Shown here piece by piece: positions 27,103-38,761 of a DNA stretch of 64,000 nt. The notes beneath the pieces are model-generated. The model saw only the letters and a list, made by a program, of their open reading frames with translations. It was not told where the DNA came from and ran no database searches. The position numbers were made by a program, and so were the translations under genes. The stretch comes from Halomonas sp. ALS9 (lineage in GTDB: Bacteria > Pseudomonadota > Gammaproteobacteria > Pseudomonadales > Halomonadaceae), in NCBI RefSeq assembly GCF_001651035.1, contig NZ_LXRG01000201.1:62001-126000 (forward strand), given 5' to 3'. The first letter of the stretch is position 1, and every line of letters begins with the position of its first letter.

Positions 27103-29646
27103 TTAGCTAAACGTAGGCAGATGTTTGGATTCACGCCCTGGAAGACCATAGTCAAACCAACTGTGGTGCGCCTTGCTGTCGTCCCAAATGTGGTAGTGCA
27201 GTTGCGAAAGCATCACAGGGTCATCGAGAAAATCCAAACGCTCTAACCGACTCATTGCCGCAGGCCCCATCCTTACTCCGCGTGCAACCCGCTCGGCTCG
27301 ACGTCGGCGTACTGGCTCAACATCGGTATGCCGTGATGTGCCTAGGGAAGTTGCCAATGCATTGGGCACGGGGTCTACCACCACTTGGGCAAAAGACGGC
27401 GCCGCCATTCCTGTGTTCATGCGGGAAAGCAAACTCACCATACGCCGCAGTACCCTTGGGGGTTGCGTTTCTTCGGGAATCCGGAACAGCCGCTTTCGAA
27501 AGCAGAATCGTCCTAACGAGACACGGCTCGAGAGGGCCGACACCGGAATGGATAACATTAAAGAAACGACGATGGGCGAGAGCCACCACAGAAATGTGGG
27601 TTCCATAACGTAAACCCCCGCTGCCCACACGGCCCCTATCAAGGTTTGGCTCCAATGAGCACGGAAGGCATCACCCCACGTCGTGTCACTATTTTCCCGC
27701 GATGGCGAGCGCCATTGAACCGCCCACCCCATTAATGATGTCAATACAAAGCGGGTGTGGAATAGCATTCTGACTGGCGCCAATAGCATCGAGAACAGCG
27801 ACTCAAGCACCATGCTCGCTAACACCTTGAGTGGCCCGCCAAATTGTCGGCTACCCTGTACCCACACCAGCAATACGCTGAGCAGCTTAGGCAAGAACAG
27901 CAGCAGCGCCGTCACACCGAACAATCCCACCGCTAACATTGGATTCCATTGCGGCCAAACAGGAAACATCATCCCCGGTTCAGGAAAGTAGTTGGGAGTG
28001 GTAAAGGTATGCACGGCTAAAAGTGCGGTAGAAAGGACTAAAAAAAGACACCATAGCGGCGCAGAAAGATAGGACATTAAACCGGTTAGGAAAACGGCAC
28101 GGTGTACGGGATGAATGCCTTGCGAAAAAAACAGCCGGAAGTTCATCAAATTGCCGTGACACCAGCGCCTGTCGCGATTGAGCTCATCGAGCAGGTTAGG
28201 TGGCATTTCTTCAAAGCTGCCTTCCAGATTATAAGCAATCCATACCCCCCAACCGGCGCGCCGCATCAGCGCCGCCTCAACAAAGTCGTGGGATAAAATC
28301 TCGCCCGACATTGAGCCTTTACCAGGCAGTGGCGCTAGGATGCAATGCTGCATAAACGGGGCTAAGCGAATGATCGCGTTATGGCCCCAATAATGCGACT
28401 CGCCTAACTGCCAAAAATGCAGTCCAGCGGTAAACAACGGCCCGTAAACCCGCGTCGCAAACTGCTGCATGCGGGCGTACAAATTGAGACGGCCGGAAGC
28501 GCGGGGCGCCGTTTGGATAATGCCAACATTTGAATGCACCTCCATCATTTGCACCAGCCGGGTAAGGCATTTGCCACTCATGACGCTATCGGCATCCAGC
28601 ACCAGCATATAGCGATAGAGCGCTCCCCAGCGGCGGCAAAAATCGTCAAGATTACCGCTCTTGCGTTTGACACGGCGCTGTCGACGGCGATAGAAAACCT
28701 GCCCGAAAGCTTCCAGATCGCGGCACAACACCAACCATGCATAGGTTTCTTGAATGGCAATATCAGGGTCGGAGGTATCGCTCAGGATGAAGATGTCAAA
28801 ATGCCGATCATTACCCGTGCTACGCAAAGACTCCAGGGTGGCGCGCACCCCGGCAAATACCCTTGCAACGTCCTCGTTACAGATGGGCACCAGCAACGCT
28901 GTGCGTGCCTCATCATCTATCGGCTCGTCACCCACCTCGCTATCAATGGCGTAGCGGTCATGGCGTCGTAATAGCTGGAAAAACCCCATCAAGGCCGTCC
29001 AAAACCCTGCGGATACCCAGGCGAATAGCAGTACAAACAGTGACAAAATAGCGATCTCAAGCCACTGCAGGCCTTGGCCAGGGAGAACGGTGCGCATCTG
29101 ATTGGCGGCGATGATACTTTGACCAAAAATCAACACTAATAAAATCCAACGACGCCTTGAGGCGACCCACTTCCAAGAAGCGGAGGGTGATGCTCTTTTG
29201 CGCCGACGAACATCACCGCTAGCCCAGCGCTTGAAGCGTCGGCCAATATTCACGAAAGGATTGGTCGACCACTGTTGGGGGGCCAACGGCGTTCGCTTCA
29301 TCGCTGGCGCAGTGCGCAGTCGCGTAATGCCCGATGTGTCCGTTGACAGCACCTCTGGCGGCGCGAGAGGCGGCTCCGCATAGGCAAGCGCCAAGCGCCG
29401 CCCCACCGATAAAGCCGCCGGATCATTATTTTCGCCGCTGTGGCCTTCATTATGGCCTTCGGCTTGGCCATCACAATGATCCTCACTACGCTCACCTAGC
29501 GCAGCATGTAGAGAAGCCATTTCGTGCTTATCAAGATCACCGACCAGTAACTTGTAGCGCTCCTCACGATTCTGGGTCTCCAACGCCAACCGCTCTAAAT
29601 AAATATCCGTTGGCGTTGCCTGTGAAGAAGACATTTTCTCAGCCAT
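27103..29646 (-). CDS. opgH: Glucan biosynthesis glucosyltransferase OpgH
   Basis: Inner-membrane glycosyltransferase that polymerises UDP-glucose into the backbone of osmoregulated periplasmic glucans. Starting at 29646 it has 847 residues, the length of the E. coli protein. It has an N-terminal cytoplasmic tail, two membrane segments (about 180-270), a GT2 domain with [24 protein letters not shown] and DRDRRW-type RDRRWCHGN motif, and a C-terminal membrane cluster. Its start overlaps the opgG stop by eight bases (ATGGCTGA). Confidence 0.94.
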   Translation of the reverse strand: MAEKMSSSQATPTDIYLERLALETQNREERYKLLVGDLDKHEMASLHAALGERSEDHCDGQAEGHNEGHSGENNDPAALSVGRRLALAYAEPPLAPPEVLSTDTSGITRLRTAPAMKRTPLAPQQWSTNPFVNIGRRFKRWASGDVRRRKRASPSASWKWVASRRRWILLVLIFGQSIIAANQMRTVLPGQGLQWLEIAILSLFVLLFAWVSAGFWTALMGFFQLLRRHDRYAIDSEVGDEPIDDEARTALLVPICNEDVARVFAGVRATLESLRSTGNDRHFDIFILSDTSDPDIAIQETYAWLVLCRDLEAFGQVFYRRRQRRVKRKSGNLDDFCRRWGALYRYMLVLDADSVMSGKCLTRLVQMMEVHSNVGIIQTAPRASGRLNLYARMQQFATRVYGPLFTAGLHFWQLGESHYWGHNAIIRLAPFMQHCILAPLPGKGSMSGEILSHDFVEAALMRRAGWGVWIAYNLEGSFEEMPPNLLDELNRDRRWCHGNLMNFRLFFSQGIHPVHRAVFLTGLMSYLSAPLWCLFLVLSTALLAVHTFTTPNYFPEPGMMFPVWPQWNPMLAVGLFGVTALLLFLPKLLSVLLVWVQGSRQFGGPLKVLASMVLESLFSMLLAPVRMLFHTRFVLTSLMGWAVQWRSPSRENSDTTWGDAFRAHWSQTLIGAVWAAGVYVMEPTFLWWLSPIVVSLMLSIPVSALSSRVSLGRFCFRKRLFRIPEETQPPRVLRRMVSLLSRMNTGMAAPSFAQVVVDPVPNALATSLGTSRHTDVEPVRRRRAERVARGVRMGPAAMSRLERLDFLDDPVMLSQLHYHIWDDSKAHHSWFDYGLPGRESKHLPTFS

Positions 29647-31222
29647 TGGCGGGTAGCCTATAGTACCAAGTCTCAGATACTTGCTTGCCATCAAGCATTA
29701 GCTTGGCCCTGATATCCAAAGGCTGGTTACCGTTATTGCGCTTCACGTTGACAAACACACGCCAACCGTTAGTGGCTGGATTATGCACAACGCGGCTAGC
29801 GGCTAATTCGCCATTATCGCCCACGCTTGCATCAACGCTTATGTTTGCGCCGTTGCCGATACCCTCAAGCGAAGGCCCGACAAAATCGAGGACGAAGGCG
29901 AGTGTACCGTCTGGCTCCCGCACTAGGTCATCGCGAATCACCTCACCCCGTGAACGACGTGTCTCTTCAACCCATGCAAGCTGAGGGTCAAGATGACGGC
30001 TTTCATTAGTGGTGAATATAATGCGGTAATCGAACGCCAGCGGCGTTCCTGGCTCATGGGGCTCATCCGCTAGCCACATCGATACGATGTTATCGTTGGT
30101 CTCGTTGTCTGTCGGAATCTGAATCAGCTCAACACTACCTGCCCCCCACTCGTTGAGCGGCTCAACCCAGGCGCTTGGACGCAGATCATAGCGTGCATCA
30201 ATATCCTGATAATCGCTAAAGCTATGGCCACGCTGCATCAGGCCATAACCGCGCAACTGAGGCGTTGTATGTCTATTCATCATTAATCTGGCCGGATTGG
30301 CTAGCGGGCGCCACAGCCAGCCATTCTGGGCATCATCGATTAATAGGCCATTCGAGTCATGGATTGCCGGCATATAGTGTTGTGTCGATGAAGGCTGTTC
30401 CGGGCCGTAAAGGTACATACTGGTTAGCGGTGCTATTCCCAGTTTCTCGACTGGCCTACGCAAATATAGCCGCGACTGTACGTCGACTAAAGTGCCTTCA
30501 CCGGGACGAAGCACGAAGCGGTAGGCTCCCGTAACGCTAGGCGAGTCAAGCAGGGCGAAAATCGTTAAGTACAGGCTTTCTGGGCTGGGCTCGACGATCC
30601 ACATTTCGCTAAAGCGGGGGAATTCTTCTCCCGAAGATAATCCCGTATCTACGGCCAACCCACGCCCTGAAAGACCGTAAACTTGGCCTCTGCCCACAGC
30701 GCGAAAATAGCTTGCCCCCAGAAATACCATCACTTCATTGCTATCAGCACCATTGAGTGTGTGGTTGATTCTGACGCCAGCGATACCAACGCCATCGCTA
30801 TGCTTAACATCGTCCGAGATGCCTAAATCACCGTAGGTAAAGTCGTCAGGATTATAAGCAAAGCTGTGAACTTCCCCTTCCGAATCAATACTGTTCAACT
30901 GGATGGAACTGTCGTAATGCATCCCTTCATGGATAAAACTCAGGGTAAAAGGTGCATCATTACCGCTCCATACGTCGCGATCTCGCTTGAACTGTATTTG
31001 CGCATACTCTGCATAGCTGAGTTCGCGCAGCTCGTCTGGCAACGATGTTTCTGGGGGGCGGTAGCCCTGTTCGGCTAGTTCCTCTGCTCTTCGGGCGACA
31101 TCATCGAAGCCAAACGCCAAAGCCTCAACAGGGAGGCTTCCAACCAGTAGCCCGCCTAGCACGGCTGCTGAAAAAAAACCTTTGCGGCGTGAAAGGTTAT
31201 TTCGCTGGGTCGATTCACTCAT
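29639..31222 (-). CDS. opgG: Periplasmic glucan biosynthesis protein OpgG
   Basis: Periplasmic protein needed for release and branching of osmoregulated periplasmic glucans with OpgH. The 527-residue protein has a signal peptide of about 37 residues containing NLSRRKGFF, a twin-arginine pattern unlike the Sec signal of E. coli OpgG. After [46 protein letters not shown] and the C-terminal [11 protein letters not shown] place it with OpgG rather than OpgD. First gene of opgGH; the 329-bp upstream gap must hold the promoter. Confidence 0.93.
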   Translation of the reverse strand: MSESTQRNNLSRRKGFFSAAVLGGLLVGSLPVEALAFGFDDVARRAEELAEQGYRPPETSLPDELRELSYAEYAQIQFKRDRDVWSGNDAPFTLSFIHEGMHYDSSIQLNSIDSEGEVHSFAYNPDDFTYGDLGISDDVKHSDGVGIAGVRINHTLNGADSNEVMVFLGASYFRAVGRGQVYGLSGRGLAVDTGLSSGEEFPRFSEMWIVEPSPESLYLTIFALLDSPSVTGAYRFVLRPGEGTLVDVQSRLYLRRPVEKLGIAPLTSMYLYGPEQPSSTQHYMPAIHDSNGLLIDDAQNGWLWRPLANPARLMMNRHTTPQLRGYGLMQRGHSFSDYQDIDARYDLRPSAWVEPLNEWGAGSVELIQIPTDNETNDNIVSMWLADEPHEPGTPLAFDYRIIFTTNESRHLDPQLAWVEETRRSRGEVIRDDLVREPDGTLAFVLDFVGPSLEGIGNGANISVDASVGDNGELAASRVVHNPATNGWRVFVNVKRNNGNQPLDIRAKLMLDGKQVSETWYYRLPANG

Positions 31223-31551
31223 TTAGCGTAATGCTCCTGTACAATCCTTTGACTGAATTCAAATCCGCTTATTTGCCGAACCGACATACGAATAGCGTCC
31301 ATTCGATCAGCTAAATGCGTCCTTTTACTATTACTCATCATCGCCAAAGTACACACCGTGAGCGCATATGAAGATGAGATTACAGCTTAGGTATAGCATG
31401 AGTCTAGACTACTTGGCACCCTGACTGGCTGGGCTTTTTGAAAGGACTGAGGAAAAAATTAGAACGGGCTCAAGTCGTTGAGCCGCTTCAACGGCCGCTA
31501 TACTTGGCGGGCGCCTTTCGCAAACGCTTAAGGCAAAATTGATCTACTGAT
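31223..31551. other. Intergenic region upstream of opgG
   Basis: A 329-bp stretch without a credible gene. It should carry the opgGH promoter and the 3' end of the GGDEF-EAL transcript (hairpin listed separately). No recognised operator was found. Confidence 0.6.
31455..31484 (-). terminator. Possible terminator after GGDEF-EAL gene
   Basis: GGCTCAA (31467-31473) and TTGAGCC (31478-31484) form a perfect 7-bp stem with a 4-nt loop. On the minus strand a T-rich run (ATTTTTT) follows after about eight bases, which is further than usual, so termination may be weak. Confidence 0.45.
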
Positions 31552-33897
31552 TTAGCGAAGCCAGCGCTGGGAGAACTGGTCGGCAGTCAATGGCCGATCA
31601 AAGCAGTAACCTTGACCCTGAGCACAGCCCAACGCCAGCAACGCGGTAATTTGATCTTGGTTTTCTATACCTTCCGCAATGGTCTCAAGGCCCAGCGTGT
31701 TCGCCATGGCTATAATCGTCGCCACAATGGCTCGGTCATTGTCACTGGTAAGCATATCGCGGACGAAAGAGATATCAATTTTGATTTTGTCAGCAGCGAA
31801 GCGCTTCAGGTAAGCAAGCGACGAATACCCGGTGCCAAAATCGTCAATGGAAAGCCCTAGCCCTTTGCTCTTTAACACTTCAGTGATAGCAATCGCCTTT
31901 TCAGGATTCTCCATAATGCCACTTTCGGTAATTTCCAGACTCAGTTGTGATGCTTCAATGCCAAACTGGGCACAGCGATTGAGCACGCTAGCCACTAAGT
32001 CCTCCTCTTCAAATTGCTGGGCGGCAATATTGATCGCCAGCTGCCCATGCATGGTGTGTCCCTGCTCTCGCCATGCAGCAAGCTGCCTGCAGGCTTCCTC
32101 TATTACCCAACTGCCGAGCGCAACGATCATGCCGCGTTCCTCAGCAATAGGTATAAATTTGCCCGGCGAAACGTCGCCAAGCTCCTCATCGTGCCAGCGA
32201 CAAAGGGCTTCAGCGCCAATCAGCCTTCCGCTGTGTAAATCTACCTGGGGCTGAAAGTGCAGACTCAGCTGTTTTTCTGCAATGGCAAACGCTAAGCGTT
32301 TGGCGATATGCAACTGTTCAGCGACGACACGCTCCATCCAAGGCTCAAATACACACAAGGGAAGCTTTTGCCGTTTCGCTTGATACATGGCAATGTCTGC
32401 GTGTTTTAACAGCTCTAAAGGCGTTGCCGCATGCTGGGGATAAAACGCGAGACCGATTCCCACCGAGAGTTCGAAAGAGTGCTGCTCAACAATAAACGGC
32501 AGCGCGATGCTGTCCCACAGCCTCTGCGCGGTGGCTAACGCGCCGTTTGCCTCGACGCCAGGGCAAACTACCACGAACTCGTCGCCGCCTAACCGGGCCA
32601 GGTACTGCCCCTCCGTTAAGGTGGCGACAAAGCGCTCGGCAACGGCCTTAAGGACTAAATCACCCAGGTCGTGCCCAGCGGTGTCATTAATCTCTTTGAA
32701 ATGGTTAAGATCTAACAACAGTAGCGCCAGTTCAGCGGTCTGAGTATCAGTAACCACCTGCTCTAAATGACGCATAAAGGCAGCGCGATTGGGCAATTGA
32801 GTGCCGGGATCACAAAAAGCGAGTTGGCGAATGCGTACTTCATCTTGTTGGCGTTCAAGCTCTGAAGCCGCCCGCGCGGCGAATATTTGCAATACGTTGC
32901 GCACAACAGCCACATCGGCCAGCGGCTGTTTAAACATAACACCAATAAGCCCCATGGGCTGTCCATGGCTATTATCCAACCGTCGCCCTACATAGCCGTT
33001 TACCCAACTTAACGCGCCATTGGTTTCAGTAGGCAGCATAATGGCGGCGCCATCGTGAACGATACACTCCTGCTCCACCATCACCTTGTGGCAGGGAACA
33101 CCAGGAAGATAGTAGGCAAAATTGCTTTGCCGCTGACCATTTACATACAGCGTTAAAGTATGTGCAAAATCAGCATCTCGCTCATTCAGCAGCGCAATAA
33201 AGCCTACCTCGGCAGATAACGCCTCGGCCGTGTGAGCGGTAAGTTGATGCAGAAACGCTTCGCCATTTTCAGCCGAAACCGCAGTCGCTACGCTAACCAC
33301 GGCGTGCTGAAAACGTTGCTGCTCATTAATAGTGTTGATCAGTGCTTCATTGCGTTGGCCAATGCGCTGCAGCGCCCGCTGTTTATATAACAGGCGTTCG
33401 CGTGTCTGACTTTCCGCTAACTGACGCGCCAACTCGACGCCAGCTAACGCCGCAGCGATACGCAGCACTTCATCGGCATACGAAGGAAGCCCCAAAACAG
33501 AGGAGTGCATCAGCGCAATAACACCCAAAAAACCGCCACCAGGCGCAGCGATGGAAACCCCCAAATACCCCTCTGCTCCCAGGGCAGCCAGGCGTTGATC
33601 ATCTGGAAACTGCTGCTGAACGTGGGAGGCTACAAACAATCGTGAGTGATCAGCGATCTGCTGGCATGGTGTGCCTCGTAGCGCATATGGGGCCGTTTCA
33701 ATGAACACATCCTGCGACCACGCCGCCAGCGTGGTTACAATGCTTTGGTGGCTATCGACATGTTCAACAACAGCATGATCAACCCCAAGGATATCCGCTA
33801 AGGACCTCGCAAGGTGCTGAAAAAAACCCTCTTCACTGACGCAGGACAACTTATCCGCCAACTGTCGAAAAACCTCTGGTGCAGAAGTAAGTGGCAT
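31552..33897 (-). CDS. GAF-GAF-GGDEF-EAL cyclic-di-GMP turnover protein
   Basis: A 781-residue cytosolic protein with two N-terminal GAF-type sensor regions (about 1-170 and 185-345), a GGDEF domain with intact LGGDEFVVV (about 434) and an EAL domain with AEALCRW, LEITESGIM, DDFGTGYSSL, KIKID and EGIEN, all catalytic positions present. No RxxD inhibitory site precedes GGDEF (TEGQ instead). Phosphodiesterase activity is likely; cyclase activity is possible. No membrane segments. Single-gene unit between opgG and an AT-rich stretch. Confidence 0.88.
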   Translation of the reverse strand: MPLTSAPEVFRQLADKLSCVSEEGFFQHLARSLADILGVDHAVVEHVDSHQSIVTTLAAWSQDVFIETAPYALRGTPCQQIADHSRLFVASHVQQQFPDDQRLAALGAEGYLGVSIAAPGGGFLGVIALMHSSVLGLPSYADEVLRIAAALAGVELARQLAESQTRERLLYKQRALQRIGQRNEALINTINEQQRFQHAVVSVATAVSAENGEAFLHQLTAHTAEALSAEVGFIALLNERDADFAHTLTLYVNGQRQSNFAYYLPGVPCHKVMVEQECIVHDGAAIMLPTETNGALSWVNGYVGRRLDNSHGQPMGLIGVMFKQPLADVAVVRNVLQIFAARAASELERQQDEVRIRQLAFCDPGTQLPNRAAFMRHLEQVVTDTQTAELALLLLDLNHFKEINDTAGHDLGDLVLKAVAERFVATLTEGQYLARLGGDEFVVVCPGVEANGALATAQRLWDSIALPFIVEQHSFELSVGIGLAFYPQHAATPLELLKHADIAMYQAKRQKLPLCVFEPWMERVVAEQLHIAKRLAFAIAEKQLSLHFQPQVDLHSGRLIGAEALCRWHDEELGDVSPGKFIPIAEERGMIVALGSWVIEEACRQLAAWREQGHTMHGQLAINIAAQQFEEEDLVASVLNRCAQFGIEASQLSLEITESGIMENPEKAIAITEVLKSKGLGLSIDDFGTGYSSLAYLKRFAADKIKIDISFVRDMLTSDNDRAIVATIIAMANTLGLETIAEGIENQDQITALLALGCAQGQGYCFDRPLTADQFSQRWLR

Positions 33898-34392
33898 GTT
33901 ATTAAGCGCCTTCAGATTTACACATCAAGCTTCTCTCGCTCATCCTGATAAGTTTCTGTGGAAAAAACACACCCGTCGCCCTATTAACGCTTTATGGCAA
34001 ATGATTAAATGCTAAAATTTTTAAATGGAAAACCACTCATTGTCTAACAACACCTCACATTAAAACCATTAAACAATTTTTAAAAAAATACTAAAGCCAC
34101 TCGGTCATTAACATTTAAAGACATTCAAGCACTATGCCTATCGATACACGCTTAGCTATTCATTTCATAGCTGTAGGCTTTTATCTATATGTCCATATAC
34201 ATCTACATATTTATGATTATTTGGCTACCCAATCAACTTCCCGTCACTGCACCAAACATTTCAGAGAGTAATCTAATGAAACAAAAAGTAACTATCAGCA
34301 TCCAAATCAACCTTAGAGGATGATATTCAACCTAAACAGTCCTTCATGTCAATAGGTCGTTCCTCAACCATCTAGGTCTAATGGAGGGCATT
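33898..34392. other. AT-rich intergenic region without recognised gene
   Basis: About 495 bp, clearly richer in A and T than its surroundings, lying between the divergent GGDEF-EAL gene and a small XRE regulator. It must hold both promoters. The only small open frame seen (15 codons at 34276-34323, MKQKVTISIQINLRG) is not convincing as a gene. No repeats or terminators stand out. Confidence 0.6.
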
Positions 34393-34740
34393 GTGAATAA
34401 AACAGAACAGAAACGGCTAGCGGGCAGTATTGGCCGGGCCATTGCAAAACAGCGGGTTCGCAGTCACTTAACCCAGGAAGAAGTTGCTGAGCGCTTAGGT
34501 GTTGGCAATGAAGCCGTTTCACGCATTGAGCGTGGACGGGTGATCCCCAATATTGTGCGCTTAATAGAGCTTGCTGAAATTTTCAACTGCGAAGCTGCAG
34601 AGCTGTTTGGACAAGCCAGTTTTCATATCGATGATCAGTCAAGCAGAATGAAACAGCTTCTAGCCCCCTTAAATCAAAATGATCGCAAACTCGTTATAGA
34701 TATTGTTGAAAACTTAGCCGCTCGTCTTCAGAAGGGATAA
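34393..34740 (+). CDS. XRE/Cro-CI-family transcriptional regulator
   Basis: A 115-residue regulator. The GTG at 34393 is favoured because GGAGGG lies five bases upstream; an ATG at 34381 overlaps that site. The helix-turn-helix (about 14-67) reads LTQEEVAERLGVGNEAVSRIERG followed in the family manner by IPNIVRLIELAEIF. The C-terminal 45 residues are helical and may dimerise. Flanks on both sides are AT-rich and gene-poor, suggesting acquisition. Target unknown. Confidence 0.85.
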   Translation: MNKTEQKRLAGSIGRAIAKQRVRSHLTQEEVAERLGVGNEAVSRIERGRVIPNIVRLIELAEIFNCEAAELFGQASFHIDDQSSRMKQLLAPLNQNDRKLVIDIVENLAARLQKG

Positions 34741-35024
34741 TGATATTTAATGAGAAAACGCGTCACTACCATACCAAAAACAATCAAAGTTTATTACTTA
34801 TACTCAACAATAAATATACTAATGTCACGCTACTTTTAACCTTAACACAGAAACTAAAAATGACTAACCACATATAACTCTACAACACTAGTTTTATAAA
34901 ATAACAGGCATAACAAGAAAACTCGCGATTGGTTGAATGATTACTTTCATGCTATAGGTAGTCTGATATCGGCAGTCAACACCCGCCGTTCAGCAATCGC
35001 AGCGTTGCGCTGCTAAGAGGTGTT
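34741..35024. other. AT-rich spacer after XRE regulator
   Basis: A 284-bp AT-rich stretch with no credible frame. Only the final 60 bp resemble the surrounding chromosome and include the AGAGGTG ribosome site of the methyltransferase gene. Confidence 0.55.
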
Positions 35025-35657
35025 ATGCTCAACACTACCGCGTGGAATCGCCTACGCTACACTTTTTACGCACCTTTTTACGATGTGGTCGCCGCTCGGG
35101 CGTTTCGCAGGCCGCGGCGTATTGCGCTTGGCCAAGTAGATTGGGAGCCAGGCATGCGGGTGCTGCTGGTAGGGGCTGGTACAGGGTTAGACCTGCCTTT
35201 TTTGCCTCACGATATTGAATTGCACGCCACCGATATCGCTCCGGCCATGGTGAAACGCACAGCCAAAAGGGCCGAGGCGCTGCGCCACGATGTGGAGTGT
35301 AGTGTGATGGACGCCGAGGCGCTCAGCTACCCTGACGAGCACTTTGATGCTGTCATCATGCATCTCATTATTGCGGTCATGCCAGACCCACAGCGAGGAC
35401 TTGCCGAAGCGTACCGCGTGCTAAAACCCGGCGGGCAGCTATGTGTAATGGATAAGTTTCAACCCGACGACCAACCTGTGGGAGCGGGTCGACGTCTTCT
35501 AAATGGCGTCACATCGGCACTTGCGACTGACATTACTCGCCAAGCACAGCCATTGCTCAGCGAGGCGGGGTTCCAGATTCGTCATGACGAGCCAGTGCTG
35601 ATGAATGGCCTATTTCGAGCACTGCTGGCCGCCAAGCCAGCGCCTTCTAGCCGTTAA
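35025..35657 (+). CDS. Class I SAM-dependent methyltransferase
   Basis: A 210-residue methyltransferase of the UbiE/PmtA-like type. The SAM-binding loop is VLLVGAGTGLDLPFL (about 43-57), followed by ELHATDIAPAMV (about 62-73), VMDAEALSYPDEHFD (about 96) and EAYRVLKPGGQL (about 130). Relatives methylate small molecules or phosphatidylethanolamine; the substrate here cannot be read from the sequence. No membrane anchor. It precedes the PepSY gene by 97 bp on the same strand. Confidence 0.82.
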   Translation: MLNTTAWNRLRYTFYAPFYDVVAARAFRRPRRIALGQVDWEPGMRVLLVGAGTGLDLPFLPHDIELHATDIAPAMVKRTAKRAEALRHDVECSVMDAEALSYPDEHFDAVIMHLIIAVMPDPQRGLAEAYRVLKPGGQLCVMDKFQPDDQPVGAGRRLLNGVTSALATDITRQAQPLLSEAGFQIRHDEPVLMNGLFRALLAAKPAPSSR

Positions 35658-35754
35658 ACGTGTGACTTTTTACCGCTGCCTCAACGCTAGCGATCGCTAA
35701 GTAAACTACCTAAGCTGTCAGGCTATTTTACCGATACCACTCGGACTCAAACCA

Positions 35755-37131
35755 ATGACAGCCCACTCCCCTACCCGCACCGGCAGACTGCTCTTTGCCC
35801 TCATTAGCCGCCTACACTTATATATTGGCCTCTTCATCGGCCCTTTTATTCTTATCGCGGCGTTATCCGGCATTGCCTACTTACTCAGCCCGCCACTTGA
35901 AGAGTGGTTCTACCATGACACCCTATATGGCGTTACTCAGGGCGAGCCTCAACCGCTTGCCGAACAGATCGCTGCAGGGCAGCGCTATCTAGGCGTTCCA
36001 ACCTTACCCAGCGCGGTACGCCCCGCACCAGAACACGGCGACACCACCAGGCTGATGTTTAGTGAGCCAGGTCTCGGCCCTTCAGAACATCGCGCATTGT
36101 TTGTTGATCCGATTTCGCTCGCGGTGACTGGTGATACAACGGTTTACGGCACCAGCGGAATACTTCCGCTGCGCACAGCGATTGATCACTTTCATCGCCA
36201 GCTGTTAATGGGTGATATAGGCCGTCTATATAGTGAACTGGCTGCCTCTTGGCTCTGGGTTGCCGCGCTGGGTGGCCTCATGCTGTGGGTTTGGCAACGC
36301 CGCACGCTAAAAGCACGCTCAGGGCCCCAGGCAACCCGCCGACGCCACGCAACACTTGGATGGGTCTTATCGCTCGGGCTGCTGTTCTTTTCTGCCACGG
36401 GGCTTACTTGGTCACAGTGGGCGGGCAGCAATATTGCCGAGCTGCGGCATGCATGGGGCTGGAGTACCCCAAGCGCCTCAACAGCGCTGATCGATACCGA
36501 TACCCAACCACACGATGAACATGCGGAACATCGCGGCCACATGGCCATGGTCTCCACGGCCATCGCATTAGACGACTTTGATCGAGCGCTTAGCGCTGCC
36601 CGCCAGGCGGGCCTAAACGCAGCAAGACTTCAGCTTACGCCCCCGAGCGGCCCTCAGCAGGCGTGGCGGGTAGCCGAAATTGATCGCCAGTGGCCTACCC
36701 AAGTCGACCAAGTAGCACTGCATCCGCACAGCATGGCAGTGACCGATCAAACCGACTTCACCACGTTTCCTCTGGCAGCCAAACTCACCCGCTGGGGGAT
36801 TGACCTGCATATGGGGGTATTGTTTGGCATTGTTAATCAAGTCGTGCTGGCATTGATCGCCGCAGGGCTTGTGACGTTGATAATATGGGGCTACTTGATG
36901 GCATGGCGGCGGTTGCGCACGGTAAGTGGTCAGCGCTTTCCCACAGTGACTGAACCTTGGCTAATGCTACCGTTTACAGCCAAACTAAGCGTGCTGTTTG
37001 TCGCTATCGTGCTAGGTATGGCGCTGCCTGTATTGGGCGTCAGCTTAGCGGTTTTCATCGTGATTGATGCGCTGCGATGGTATGTTAAACAACGCAACAG
37101 CGCACACCGCCAACTCACTGAAACGAGGTGA
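35755..37131 (+). CDS. PepSY-associated transmembrane protein
   Basis: A 458-residue inner-membrane protein of the PepSY_TM family (PiuB-like). Four main membrane segments are visible: near residues 20-42, about 160-180, about 205-225 and 365-385, with a further C-terminal pair near 410-445. Large periplasmic loops carry PepSY-type folds and His-rich stretches (DEHAEHRGHMAM). Family members often sit with siderophore receptors and may act in iron reduction or uptake, but no receptor lies here and no Fur box was recognised. Followed after 3 bp by the DUF2805 gene. Confidence 0.8.
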   Translation: MTAHSPTRTGRLLFALISRLHLYIGLFIGPFILIAALSGIAYLLSPPLEEWFYHDTLYGVTQGEPQPLAEQIAAGQRYLGVPTLPSAVRPAPEHGDTTRLMFSEPGLGPSEHRALFVDPISLAVTGDTTVYGTSGILPLRTAIDHFHRQLLMGDIGRLYSELAASWLWVAALGGLMLWVWQRRTLKARSGPQATRRRHATLGWVLSLGLLFFSATGLTWSQWAGSNIAELRHAWGWSTPSASTALIDTDTQPHDEHAEHRGHMAMVSTAIALDDFDRALSAARQAGLNAARLQLTPPSGPQQAWRVAEIDRQWPTQVDQVALHPHSMAVTDQTDFTTFPLAAKLTRWGIDLHMGVLFGIVNQVVLALIAAGLVTLIIWGYLMAWRRLRTVSGQRFPTVTEPWLMLPFTAKLSVLFVAIVLGMALPVLGVSLAVFIVIDALRWYVKQRNSAHRQLTETR

Positions 37132-37134
37132 AAG

Positions 37135-37410
37135 ATGCCAAAAGCCCCCGTTAAACGCTTTCGCCGGTTACCCGATGACGAGCAATCACGCATTATCGAA
37201 ATGGCCTGGGAAGACCGCACCCCGTTTGAAGCCATCGAAACGCTGTTTGGCCTTGCCGAGCCCGATGTGATTGAGGTGATGCGCCACCAGCTCAAACCCG
37301 CTTCGTTTCGCCTATGGCGAAAGCGCGTCACCGGCCGCGCCACCAAACATAGTGCATTGCGTTCACCCGATGTGCTACGGGGCTACTGCCCGACGCAATA
37401 TAAGCGCTAA
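37135..37410 (+). CDS. TIGR03643 / DUF2805 family protein
   Basis: A 91-residue basic protein. The pattern [19 protein letters not shown] with [20 protein letters not shown] and [20 protein letters not shown] identifies the DUF2805/TIGR03643 family, whose function is unknown. The layout resembles a small helix-turn-helix protein and nucleic-acid binding is possible. It begins three bases after the PepSY gene and is probably cotranscribed with it. Confidence 0.8.
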   Translation: MPKAPVKRFRRLPDDEQSRIIEMAWEDRTPFEAIETLFGLAEPDVIEVMRHQLKPASFRLWRKRVTGRATKHSALRSPDVLRGYCPTQYKR

Positions 37411-37479
37411 GACTCACTAACCAATGGGCAACTGATCCCCACCTCTCCAACTTAGGTCTTTATCTAAACGCACCTTTAT

Positions 37480-37494
37480 TGTTATATTATCACA
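37480..37494. promoter_or_regulatory. Zur box upstream of CobW-family GTPase
   Basis: TGTTATATTATCACA matches the gammaproteobacterial Zur core TGTTATAnTATAACA at all fixed positions but one. It ends 32 bp before the GTPase ATG, placing it over the likely promoter. Confidence 0.8.
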
Positions 37495-37526
37495 TAACAC
37501 AAAACCCGTTTAGAGGTGACCTAGCA

Positions 37527-38753
<1,227 letters not shown>

Positions 38754-38761
38754 GTTATAGG

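Noticed and set aside
34276..34323. 15-codon frame (MKQKVTISIQINLRG) upstream of the XRE gene as a leader peptide
   Set aside because: Weak ribosome site, no attenuator hairpin and no runs of a regulatory amino acid; likely chance in AT-rich DNA.
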